Shown here in pieces: positions 10,481 through 21,203 of a DNA stretch of 64,000 bases. The notes below the pieces were generated by a model. It ran no database searches. It had not been told where the DNA came from and saw nothing but the letters and a program-made list of their open reading frames with translations. The first letter of the stretch is position 1. Each line of letters starts with the position of its first letter. Source of the DNA: Stenogyne calaminthoides (taxonomy: Eukaryota > Streptophyta > Magnoliopsida > Lamiales > Lamiaceae); NCBI GenBank assembly GCA_037126765.1, contig JBBCBC010000024.1, forward strand, positions 18,759,554-18,823,553, written 5' to 3'. A program made the position numbers and the translations under genes.

Positions 10481-12317
10481 TGTTGGGGAATGAGTTGCAC
10501 AGATCTATTCGGGGTGAATATTTAAATACAAATTTAATTCATTAATTATTACTAGCATGAATTAATCTTATATTAATTCAAATAATAATTGCAACAACAT
10601 ATCATGCATATAAAAAACCACGTAAAACCTACGCATGCGGAATCTACGGGTTTACGTGAACGTACCTCTTGGGATGGCAGTGGCTTTGGTCGGACAGACT
10701 AACCAAAAGGACTTCCCAAGTATTCCCTTAGACCTTGCTCGACAATCCGGTGGAAGGATACTCGCGGACAATTAACAAAAGGAAAAAATAAACTTTGTTG
10801 CACCACTTATGTGGATTTGCTAATATTTCCAGCACATGGAATTGTACTTGAGAATGAACTAATCATCCCCTATTTATAAGAGGGAGGGTGGTCGAAATTT
10901 TAGTGATATTTCAATGTGGGAAAAAACTTTTCTTGATCACCAAGAAATCTTGAATATATCTCATATATTCTTTTTCCCATAATTAAAATATTCCACAAAA
11001 ATCCACCTCCTATATTTTATGGCATTATTTTTGAAAAATATAGTATGCAAGAATCCAAGATTTTGATCTTCTTGAATTTATGAGATATTCTTGTATTTCA
11101 AGAAATACATATCTTCCATAATATCTTTTCAAGAAAATCTTTCTTGCTCACTATATTTTCAAAAATTCGAAATTTACTATATAGATAACCAAGTGGGAGA
11201 TTTCTTGAATTTAATGAGATAATCTTGTATTCCAAGAATACATATCTTCATTCCATAACAAAATTCAAAGAAAATATTTCTCCCTCTTTTATCCATAATT
11301 TTCGAAAATTTTAGAGGAAATATAAGCAACAATATTTATTTTATTTTAATCACCTTTTCAGTTATTGGACTATATGTTGGGCTACTCAGGGGGCCTTTAG
11401 GAGAATTAAGATTGGACCTTCTAATGGATCTTGAATTTCTAATATTGAGCCACAATATAATTCAAGCCCATAAATATTAATTAATCCCACTACATAATTA
11501 ATATTGCACCATCCATCTTAACCCATATTAAAGTCAATATGGCTCCCGGTCATTATTTCTCGTGTTTAAGATTATCTAGCCCATTAATTAATTCAATCCA
11601 CTGAAATAGCTTTCCGTTAATTAATATCTTTTGTCCTTGGTCGAGGAACGGTTCAACATTATTATCCATACCGGAAACTAATTCCACTTGCAAGATTTGG
11701 TATGATAAAGCTTATGAACCTCCCAAGGGGAAAATCAAGCAAGCGTACTTGCACACGATTCTTCGTATTAAATCTTAGCAATCACATGTGACCAATAATA
11801 TTGCCCAAGATAAAAAATATTGAATCTCTCTGATTCGCTACCCATGATAAGTCAAAGCAATAGTTACCAATCCCACGTGATCCTATTTAAGGGACGAAGG
11901 TTAAGAAACAACGACCCACTGAGGTCTAATTCTTCCTTGCTTTCGATTCAAGAATTTATCCTCCTCAGAGGTCCTATTCAACAGATCACCATGCACTAGT
12001 GTAATCTCTTGGTCAAGACAAACCAATCTGAGCCTTACACCTCAACCTTTCGCGATGGTTGTTTATTTCCATCTAGGTCGTGAATGGCTTACTTTTAGTT
12101 ACAAGGACTCGTTAATTTAATCTTCGTGATCCGGTATCACTAAATTAACTACTGATGTAACACGCATTTAATTATTGAACAATTATGCAGTAAATATATA
12201 TAACATTCAATCATATTTAAAGTATCAGTGATAAACAATTTATTTCAGTAAATAAGTCTGGAAATTCAATTTCGATTATACAAAGTAAAAAGCGTACTTT
12301 TCAGTATAATCCCAACA
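10481..12317 (-). repeat. 5' LTR of family C element
   Basis: It is a direct repeat of 3270-5128 with the same TGTT...AACA ends. The TATA box is at 10867-10878 (minus). It ends at 12317 next to the interrupted gag zinc knuckle. This copy retains CAG in places where the other LTR shows CGA (for example GATGGCAGTGG near 10674 against GATGGCGATAG near 3465). Confidence 0.92.
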
Positions 12318-13316
12318 GTTATAGCATCTGTTGGCATCATCATCCTGATCACTTTCTTCTTTGGACTTGGAGTCCTTCTTTTTGGATGAAGATCCTTCAT
12401 CTTCCAGGTCCTTTCTCTTCTCAGTTGGTTTGTCCTCAGCTTTCTTCTGGTACCTGTGATTCCTGTAATAGTTTTTATATTTTCCATATCGACTATTAAG
12501 TCTTTCAAACCTCCTTGCCATCAGTGCTAGCTTATCCTCAAGCTCATCCTGATTCTTAGCAAGGGAGTTCTTAGACTCTCTAGTTTTACAGGTTTTATCC
12601 TTGGCTTTGAAAGCCACATTTTTACTAGATGATGAATCATCTTTGCTATCAGTTTTCTTTGATTTCTTATCAATTACGAACTCATAAGCTTTCAGCTCAG
12701 AGAAGACTTGTTGGTACGGCATTGAATCAATGTTTTTGGTGTTTTCAATCACCACTGCATGAATATCCCATTTCTTAGAAAGACCTCTAAGAATTTTCAA
12801 TGCCACTTCTCTCTGTGGATATCTCTTTCCAAGTGCATTCAGATCATTCATAATGCTAGTGAATCTGACTTCCAATTTGTCTATAGATTCACCATCTTCC
12901 ATTTCAAAACTATCAAACTTTCCAATGGCAACTGAAAGTTTGTTTTCCTTGATATGATATGTGCCTTGGCACATTACAGCTAGTGTATCCCAAATTTCTT
13001 TAGCAGTATTACAATAAGAAATCATTCCCATCACACCATCATCAATTGTACTATATAGTGTGTCTTTGGCAATATAGTTTAGATTGACTAACTTCCTCTC
13101 CTCAGGAGTCAGTTGGTCATCAGACTTAGGAAATTCTGTCCTGGGATCATTTCTCTCATTTTCTGTTCCTCTGGGATTCACCACAGTAAATTGGAATGGC
13201 CCTTCAGAGACCACTCTCCACATACGTTCATGTTTAGAATACAGGTGAGCCCGCATTCTCAGTCTCCATAAATCATAGTTCTCTACTGAGAACATGGGAA
13301 GTTTCTTAGAAGACAT
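12276..13316 (-). pseudogene. gag: Gag N-terminal part of family A Sirevirus, fused into LTR C
   Basis: This 346-codon frame is the best-preserved family A gag. The N-terminal domain (KLPMFSVENYDLWRLRMRAH) and UBN2-like core (EIWDTLAVMCQG; KILRGLSKKWDIH) are intact. They are followed by a Lys/Ser-rich region and the first half of a zinc knuckle (CYNC). At 12317 the frame crosses into the LTR of element C and ends 13 codons later. The ATG at 13316 lies about 100 bp after the PBS and matches the start used at 48743. CAG/CTG are normal here, and the frame is open, unlike the plus-strand copy. Confidence 0.9.
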
Positions 13317-13420
13317 TTTGTCTGAGTCTTTTAAGAATTCAACAAATAAGATCTGTTCAGATAGACCACAAGTATTTTAGCAAATAAGACTTTGGTCAAC
13401 AAAGCAGGTGATCAAGTTGA

Positions 13421-13438
13421 ACCACTGCTCTGATACCA
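13421..13438 (-). promoter_or_regulatory. Intact primer-binding site (initiator tRNA-Met), family A
   Basis: On the minus strand, TGGTATCAGAGCAGTGGT starts two bases after the 5' LTR. It is the uncorrupted form of the motif seen altered at 48613 and 33459. Confidence 0.85.
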
Positions 13439-13440
13439 CT

Positions 13441-15463
13441 TGTTGGTCCCGGTGCAAAACGAGTCTTACACGTATGGGGGAATACACGTGTTCGGTGTTT
13501 TTAAACTTTTTCTTTTACCGAGGTCACTTTGGGTCGTTGTCCTCGATGATTTGGTCCCGAGAAGCACAAATCGCTCTAAGTCAAAGTCTATCTCGAGACA
13601 AAGGATCCCGAAATGCTTTCGGATACCTCAGATAATCCCAACTAATCCAGAGTTTTTAGAGATCCCGAGTCGCTTGGATCGATAACTAACTTAATCAACC
13701 CTCGTAAGAGTAAGTTCGGTTTGGTAACTATCTGTTCTAGCTACTCGATATGTCTAATGGTTGGCCCGAGTTTATACTGCGTTTTATACTTTCTTTGAAA
13801 ACCTTCCTTTTAATGGAATAGTGATTAGGCTGTGATTCAGTTCAGATGCAACTTCAGTGGATTGATTCCAACTGAATATTTGTGAAAATATGCTTTCAGT
13901 TTTAAGATATGCAACAATTAATCAAAGCAATACAGAAAGCAAATAACACAGCAAGTTATAGTGGTTCAGAAACTCAAGCTCTTACGTCCACTCTCTCCGA
14001 CTCTTCAGAGAAATTCACTAATCACTTCCTAAGGTTTTCTCGACCTCTGTAGTTTACTAACCTTTCTATTTTGAGCTTTTCGACTACCTCTCATAGTTTA
14101 CTAACTCAAAAACACACACAAGCTTTCTGACTATCCAAGATAGTTTACTCACTTCTTCTCTAGAGCTTTCTGACTACCTCCTTGTAGTTTACTAACTCTT
14201 TAAAACTCCAACTCACCAACAATCACACTTAAACTACCTTACAAAGGGTTTGGGATTTCTTGGTTGGTTTCCAACTAGGATGAGATATCCTTTACAATTA
14301 AGAACAATGCAAAGGCTAGGATATCTCGACTAAGCTTTGGATATATATCTTATCAAGCTAGGCTTTAGTGAAATGAGCTCTCTTGATATAAAGCACTTGG
14401 GAAATTCTTGGGTTTTCGAGTGCTTCAACATGCAATAATAAGTTTGAGCTCTTGAGTTGCTTACAAATTTCCCGTCACCTTCAAAGTAGATGGTCACAAG
14501 TATTTATAGGCAAACACCAAGGTCACTCTTGAAAAACTATCCGTTGGAAGAGATAGCTTCGTGAGTTTCCTCTTATGGTGTGTGATGAACGGCTATATTT
14601 AGGGTTTGAGACTCCCTAGCACGTTTTAGGCAATAGCCTTTCATGCAGCTATTCAACACTTTTTTGCGATGCGAAACATAGTACTCTTTGACATGTTTCA
14701 AATGACTGTCATTGCCGATGTCGATAAAAGTACGATCTTGTCTTCTTCTTTTTTGACTTTTGTCTCCAGTTAAAGGTAGACAAACTCAATCTAGCTCTTT
14801 TTGGTTACATCTCTGAGTGATATAACCTTAACAACACTTTGTCTTAGTTCCTTTTGTCTGCATGAGAATGTCTTGGGCAATATCTATTTTTCTAAGGAAT
14901 TGCGTTCTTCTCAGTATTGAATCCTTCAAATAGATATTTTCAGTGCCTCGGAATATTCGGTTTTATCTTGAGTATTGATGACATTCTTCGAGTCTTGATA
15001 ATTCTTGTGCCTTGATATCCTTTGTCTTGATCTTGATCTTGATCTTACATCTTCGTGTCTTGAGTCTTGAGTTTTCAGTGTCTTCACAGATATCTTGACC
15101 GATATCTTTGAGTCTTCATCTTGAGTCTTGATTTCTCGATTTCATCTTGAGTCTTTAGATTATCGATTACACAATTGAGTCTTGATATCTCAATTTCACA
15201 ATCGAGTCTTGATTTCTCGATTTCTCACCGAGTCTTGATTTCTCGATTTCATCTTTGAAACTTGATTTCGGAAAACTTCTTGAGTCTTCAGAATCTTCAG
15301 AATTTAACATGATCTATATCTGTGACTATACATTGTGCAGATAACATCCTGAACACTCTAAAACTGAATCCTGACTCAACTATCAAGATTATCCTGAACA
15401 TGTCATACTCCGGGGTTTTGGGATCTAATTAAAATCTCTCTTTATTAAATTCATCTCCCAACA
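13441..15463 (-). repeat. 5' LTR of minus-strand family A Sirevirus
   Basis: It runs from TGTTGGTCCC (13441) to ATCTCCCAACA (15463), 2023 bp. It is the reverse complement of the family A LTRs at 46674 and 59149 but about 85 bp longer, with CAG and CTG retained at more positions. A TATA box lies at 14502-14508 (minus), tandem 40-bp-type units at about 14040-14200, and the C-loop hairpin at 13468-13491. The flank beyond 15463 (GATGG) would be one TSD copy; the partner is outside the window. Confidence 0.9.
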
Positions 15464-16775
15464 GATGGTATTTTATTTCAATGTTTAAGTATTTTATTTC
15501 AATTTTATAATTTATAGTGATTAAATTATATGCTTGTGTTACCGTTCTTAAAATATGACCACAATTATCATATTTTCACCAAGACTTTTCACTAAAACTT
15601 TATAGTTCTATATTCTAAATTAAATTTAGTACCTACTGATAAATGTTGATAGTTTATTGAGAAGTCTAAGTATTTTAGTTTACTTTCTAAACTTAAACAG
15701 TCTGTTTACGAAAGACAAATTATAGATAATATTTTGCCAACTTGTTTGGTTAAAGTTGAGTATGAACATGTCCTATATATATGTGTGTGTGTGTGTGAAT
15801 TTACATTTAAAGTTTTAGAATCAAATTTAAAGTTTAAATATTTTTAAAGTATTTTACAACCAACGTGATCGTGAGAGTGAAAGTACTTTTAAATTGTTGG
15901 TGTTATTTCAGGATAGTTTCAAGACAGTTTTGAGATTATGAACTCGACCACTTTTCAATGGAAATAATTTGTGAAAATATTTATGGGCATATTACAGTGA
16001 GTTTAGTATAACATAGTCAAAATTTGTTGTCTTTGAATCATCCAAACGAGAGAATAAATTTCTGGAACGTTATGTGACTGAACTTAAGTCAAGACGGGAA
16101 TGATCACTTTGAAGTTCCTTTTGTCATACTTTTAAAGACTATAAAAATTTGAAATATTTATGAGATATTCCTTTTTATAGTGTCATATAATATACTTAAA
16201 TATTGGAGATTTTTATTTAGCCAAATGAGAATCATACTTTTATTAGAAATTTGTGTGTGCAGTGTTGACGAAAAGGAAAACTGCAACTTTCAATAATTTA
16301 TTTACTTTATTTATAATTATCTAAAATTCATGAAAATATTTGGAGATACTCTACTCATAGTCTACACTCACATATTTAAAAGTGGTAACTTCTGCATGAG
16401 TCTACTGGAAGTTGTATATTTTGTTTGGGAAGTTGTATAGTTTTGATTAGTAGTCAAGTAGGATGTGTAATTTATTAAATTTGGGAAATCCGTAAAGAAT
16501 ATCGACTAGGACCCCTAATGAACTTTGGCCTACGCTAAGTGTAGTACAACATATGTGAACTTTATAATTTTTACATGAAAGTATTTTATTTATTTTATGC
16601 ATGTAAATGAGTCGCTTTATCGAGTAAATGAGTTTTACCATGAAAGTTTAGCTAAGTTTGTGAAATGTGCATACTTTAGTGAGTTGAATGATTGATATTT
16701 GATTTCAAACTTTCATGACAATGTGTCTTTCTTAAATTTTGAAAGAAAAGAGAATCCAAACGACTCAAGTCCCGA
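15464..16775. other. AT-rich intergenic sequence
   Basis: No coding region or element boundary was recognised. A short (TG)n run lies at about 15781-15799. Short open frames here lack any family signature. Confidence 0.6.
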
Positions 16776-17269
16776 CACTACTACACATTTGAGCTTGGAG
16801 AGTTCCACTTGGACATCCCTTTTTTCGAATAGCTCTCCAAGTGGTTCCTTGGAGAGCGGTTCTATTAAAAAAAAAAGACAGCGGTTTTTATCAAAGCTTA
16901 GACAGCGGTTCATAACCGCTGTGCAAGGGTACTTGGAGAGCGGTTTTGAACCGCTGTCCAAGGTAAAGCTTGGAGAGCGGTTGTGAATTAATTTTTTATT
17001 TTTTATTTTTTTTTGTAAAGCTTGTATTTTTTGTTTTATTTTTTTGTTTTTGTAAATTCTTTTTATGTACAATTTAAATATTTTATTCTTTAAATTCTCG
17101 TGTTATTTATTTTTAATATTCGCCTTATATAATGAGATTAACACAAACCCTTATGTAAAACTTGTTCATAATATTAAATTCATAATATTACACTTACGAA
17201 CTTGTATCACTATTAATTCTTATAAATTAATACCTATAATATTTAATATTCTTATAAATTAATTCAATT

Positions 17270-17635
17270 TTGTCTAAGTATTACTTATTTAGATAGAAAA
17301 GTACCATTACTTGTTTAAATAGAAAAGTATTACTTGTTTAAATAGAAAAGTATTACTTGTTTAGATAGAAAGATATAACTTGTTTAAAGAAAAGTATTAC
17401 TTGTTTAGATGAAAAAGTATTACTTGTTTAAAGAAAAATATTACTTATTTAGATAGAAAAGTATTTCTTGTTTAAATAGAAAAGTATTACTTGTTTAGAT
17501 AGAAAGGTATAACTTGTTTAAAGAAAAGTATTACTTTGTTTAGATGAAAAAGTATTACTTGTTTAAAGAAAAATATTATTTATTTTGATAGAAAAGTATT
17601 AATTGTTTAGAAGGAAAAGTATTACAAGTTTAAAA
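17270..17635 (+). repeat. Minisatellite inside the CACTA element
   Basis: About 15 tandem units of 21-23 bp with core AGAAAAGTATTACTTGTTTA fill the AT-rich interior. Variants lack a TAG or carry GATG. The array is entirely internal to the transposon. Confidence 0.85.
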
Positions 17636-17840
17636 GAAAGGTAGTTAAAAAAAGTACAAGTAAAAAATATAATTTTAATTTAATTTAAATTTAAATTTAT
17701 ATAAAAAAATTATTATATAAAAATGTGATTGAATTAATAAATAAGATAATTGAAATAAAGAATTTTAAAAAAATTGTAAGAAAAAACGATTTTTAGAACA
17801 TATAGAATTAATTTCATTAAATAAACGCAAGAAAGTAAGT

Positions 17841-17869
17841 GCCTGAGCGGAATTGATCCCCGCTCAGGC
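17841..17869. repeat. Perfect 10-bp inverted repeat
   Basis: GCCTGAGCGG and CCGCTCAGGC are separated by nine bases. This is a GC-rich stem in an AT-rich part of the CACTA element. Confidence 0.7.
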
Positions 17870-18353
17870 GCCCAAGGTCCCATGTTCGGTCCCCCATGGG
17901 AACGAATAATTGCCTCAATTAAGTGGGAGTCTTTGTGGCTTATATATGAGGTGCTTGGTGGGTCCGTGCCTAAAAATTGATATTTTTTTAAAAAAATATA
18001 TATTAGACAGCGGTTGAAAACCGCTGTCCAAGGGAGGAATTTGGACAGCGGTTGAAAACCGCTGTCTAAGCTGCAATCTTGCACAGCGGTTCAAAACCGC
18101 TGTCCAAGTGCGATTTCTTGGACAACGGTTTTTTATCAGTTGTCCAAGCTTGGACAACTGTTACTTGGAGAGCGGTTATAACAGCTCTCCAAGGTCATTT
18201 TTCACAGTTGTCCAAGCCCAAATGTGTATTAGTGCGAACTAAAGAACTTAAACACTTTAAAAGGTTTTATCGAATGAAAATAGTTTAAGGAAAACAAGAT
18301 TGATGCCTCATCGAACTCATCGCTAATGATTGTTAATAAGTGAAAAAGACTAA

Positions 18354-19530
18354 GGGGTGTGTATTGGTTGTGGAGTCTGTAGGATTTTTTTAGACTTTTA
18401 AAGTCTGAGGGTATTCAATCCGGATTTTCAAAAGTCTTTAAAAATCCTGAGATATATTAAATACGGATTTTAAAAAGTCTTAAAAAATCTTTAGGTATTA
18501 AACAGTTTATGGATTTTAATACTCTATCGATTTTATTTGATTCTCTTCCAAAAATATAAATATATTTCACTCTCCAAAATCTTTTCTAACAACCAGAGAT
18601 TTCTACGTATTCTCTCAGAGAACTCTGAAGACGAAAGTTCAGAAGAAAAAAACCTTCGTTGTTCTCCTGCCATCGCCACCGTTCTGGTGCCACCAGACGG
18701 CCGCCGCCCACTGCCATCGCCGCCGTTCTCCTGCCATCGGACGACGCAACGCTCACCCCCATGCCCTGTCAAGTCTATGAAAATCCTTTTTCTTACTTCA
18801 ATGATTGATCAAGTCGATGAAAATCCTTTTTTCTTCTGCTACTTCGCCTTCATTCCTATTTCAGTTAAATCTCTTTTTGGATCTGAATTGCCATTTTTTC
18901 CCTCTTTGTTATGAATGTAGGGATCGTAGAATTGTCAGAAGTATGTATGGAATTTATTTGTTCGATTTTTCTTTTTCTTTTTTTGTGTTGAAATTTTTAT
19001 TGTGGACTGTGGAGCATGTATATTTGTTTTGATTTGTGTATTAACTTTTATGGATCTGCATAATGTGGCTGATGGTTTTCTTCTTCGCTTTTCTTGTTTA
19101 GATCATTATATCTACAAAGGTGTGTACATATGGAATCTAATCTATTTGTTTTAAATTTTCATAATTGAGACTTCTGTTACTTACATAAGAATAATTTTAT
19201 TTGAAAATTCGGTTGCATTTGATTTTTTTATGTGAATTTTAGGTTGTACCTGATATTTTTTTATGTGAAATTTCTATATAGATTTTTCTAGCAGAGAACA
19301 TGGAATACTTATTATAATTATTATTTTTTTTTTTTTTTGTAAAAACTGACTTCCTTTCTCTGGCTTTAAATCTATGAAAGTGTATTCCACAATCCTGTCA
19401 AGTCTATGAAAATCCATGTAAATCAATAGAAAAAGTCAGTCAAACTCTGCATGGAGTTTATGAATTTTCTAAATTCACAGACTTTTTAAGTCCAAAAAAA
19501 TCCAATAGAATCCTAATTGAATACACCCCC
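18354..19530. mobile_element. PIF/Harbinger-like non-autonomous transposon
   Basis: The ends GGGGTGTGTATTGG (left) and GGGGGTGTATTCAATTAGG (reverse complement of the right end) are imperfect inverted repeats. They are flanked by TAA on both sides (18351-18353 and 19531-19533), the 3-bp TSD typical of PIF/Harbinger (TWA). The subterminal parts also match in inverted orientation ('AAAAGTC' and 'AAAATCC' motifs). No transposase was found. A GC-rich stretch at 18660-18775 stands out from the AT-rich interior. Confidence 0.75.
18537..18914 (+). other. Open frame with GC-rich segment inside Harbinger-like element, function unknown
   Basis: This 125-codon open frame spans the GC-rich block. The block encodes repeated Pro/Ser/Arg-rich residues on this strand and Gly/Arg-rich residues on the other (18533-18772 minus). 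It resembles a captured 5' UTR or first exon more than a transposase. No known domain is recognised. Confidence 0.25.
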
Positions 19531-20240
19531 TAAGTATGGTATGGATTGTTTTATGTAGAGTGCGGCTCGGCTCCAAGGCTCGAAAGTCCCTACAAGTCCT
19601 AATCAATCAACAAGTTTATAACTTTACTGTTTAAAGTTTCCAAGCGGGTGACATTATTTGTATTGCAGTTGTTAATGTTGTATAGATTGTTGATGGTTTC
19701 TAAAGCAAACTAAATAAATACGTATTGAATGTTTAAGTATGATAATACATAAACGTGAATGTATGACATGAACGAAGAAATGAATATGTATGAGTCGGTG
19801 GAGCAAATTGACGTATTTATAAGTTAAACAAATAGGGCCCACACATGAGTCAGTGGTAAATAGTAAATTATGCATATATTTAATAGATTAGAGTACAATT
19901 TATTGGACTCGTTTGTATTAAGATGCATGATTAATTACTTATGTGTGTGTTGATTATATTATTCCATGTTTAATCTATTTCTTGTGTTTTATGTGAATTT
20001 CAGATATTTTTAGAATATTTTAATAAACTTTGAGACGAGCCCAAAGAAAATTCGACGCGGATTAATCGAGTCAGTTGCAAGGAAAGGCCCAATAGTGAGG
20101 GGATCACAACGGATTATTTATGAAAATCAGCGGGCCCATGAGATATTTAGGATTAGAATAATGATCAACTTTGGTCACATGAGCAGCGAAAAGGGAAAAA
20201 AGGCTCTGATAAGCCCATAATTACCTTAACTCTTTGACCT
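19531..20240. other. Intergenic sequence upstream of FAR1-like gene
   Basis: No gene was recognised. The last 200 bases contain GGCCCA/GCCCA motifs (about 20038, 20085, 20130 and 20210) of a kind common in plant promoters, followed by a TATTTAAG box at 20243. This could be the promoter of the downstream FAR1-like gene (inference). Confidence 0.35.
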
Positions 20241-20391
20241 AGTATTTAAGAGTCAGTTTTGTGTGAAAGTGGTGCACGGTAAACCACTATCCACATACCC
20301 GCGACCCATACTTAAAACAAAACACACAGTTGGACGTGAAATTTCACGCATAAAAATTCTGAGAGCTTGTGCATGCAATTTACACGCACTA

Positions 20392-20582
20392 AGGTGCGAT
20401 TTACACTCACTGAGGGTGCGATTTACACGCACTAAGCGTTCGATTCTCAGAGATTGTGCGACGAACTGAGGGTGTGATTCTCAGAGATTGTGCGTGTGAT
20501 TATCAGAGATTGTGCGACGAATTGAGCGTGCAATTCTCAGAGATTGTGCGTGTGATTATCAGAGATTGTGGGACGAATTGAG
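20392..20582 (+). repeat. Tandem repeats in the leader of the FAR1-like gene
   Basis: Two or three units of about 22 bp (GGTGCGATTTACACGCACTA) are followed by two 56-bp units (20471-20526 and 20527-20582). Each 56-bp unit is built from two shorter versions of ATTCTCAGAGATTGTGCG. Confidence 0.85.
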
Positions 20583-21203
20583 CGTGCGATTTTGAAGAAG
20601 GAATACCAGAATTTGAGGGTGTGATTCTGGTATCTGCACGTTAATGTCTGATTTTGGAGATTTAGGTATGTTACACACCTGATTCTAGAGATTTACATGT
20701 ATAATGATTAGCTCTATACACAAATTGATGATAATTTCAGTACATTAACCCGATTGAGGGAAGCAATAAGCACTAAGCATATATTGATTATGATTAGCAC
20801 AAAATGTGTATGTAAATTGTGTCTCTGAGCATGCTCTAGATATTAGAATGATTGCTTGAATATATTAACTCGTGATTCTTAATTGTAAATGTAACTCTTG
20901 ATTCTTAATTGTAAATTGTAAATTGCTACTCCATGAATTAGATGAGATATCTAATTTTGAATTACTAAAGAACTGAAATTGGCCATGAGTTATCCCATTT
21001 ATATGCATATATACAGGGATACTCTATACTATTTTATAGAATATGCTTAATTGCAAACTGATATGTCATATTCTTATTCGATTTGTGTAATATTGTGGCA
21101 AAGACAAAAGCCCATATAGTACAGGCTTGTGAATTTTACTAGTGTTCTTTATTATGCAGTCTGAATTTTAGTTTCTGTCTTTCTGAGACTGTTTTACTTA
21201 TTC

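Larger units (their letters stand above)
3270..12317 (-). mobile_element. Complete Ty1/copia retrotransposon, family C (Tork/Angela-like)
   Basis: Two direct LTRs (3270-5128 and 10481-12317, TGTTGGGG...CCCAACA) flank a 5.35-kb interior coding on the minus strand in the order gag, protease, integrase, RT, RNase H, which is the copia order. The PBS follows the 5' LTR (10466-10480) and the polypurine tract precedes the 3' LTR (5129-5140). The target is the gag zinc knuckle of a family A Sirevirus. The flanking bases GTTAT (12318-12322) and ATTAT (3265-3269) form the TSD with one mismatch. The lineage call rests on protein style and long LTRs and is an inference. Confidence 0.9.
16776..18234. mobile_element. 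Non-autonomous CACTA (En/Spm) transposon
   Basis: The left end CACTACTACACATTTGAGC and the inverted right end (reverse complement CACTAATACACATTTGGGC) form the terminal inverted repeats. They are flanked by the 3-bp TSD CGA (16773-16775 and 18235-18237). Subterminal arrays of the motif ACAGCGGTT and its inverse occur on both sides (16878-16985 and 18005-18200). This is the usual layout for CACTA transposase binding. No transposase is encoded in its 1.46 kb, so mobility would need an autonomous partner. Confidence 0.93.

Noticed and set aside
15464..16775. Additional LTR retrotransposon fragment
   Set aside because: Some phrases feel LTR-like but no ends, TSD, PBS or repeat partner could be found in the window.
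17270..17635. Centromeric or telomeric satellite
   Set aside because: The array is short, lies fully inside a CACTA element with its own TSD, and has no telomere motif.
17841..17869. Rho-independent transcription terminator
   Set aside because: GC-rich stem but no following T-run, and such terminators are not used by plant nuclear genes.
18537..18914. Harbinger transposase or Myb-like protein
   Set aside because: No DDE or Myb residues; the frame is mostly low-complexity and short.
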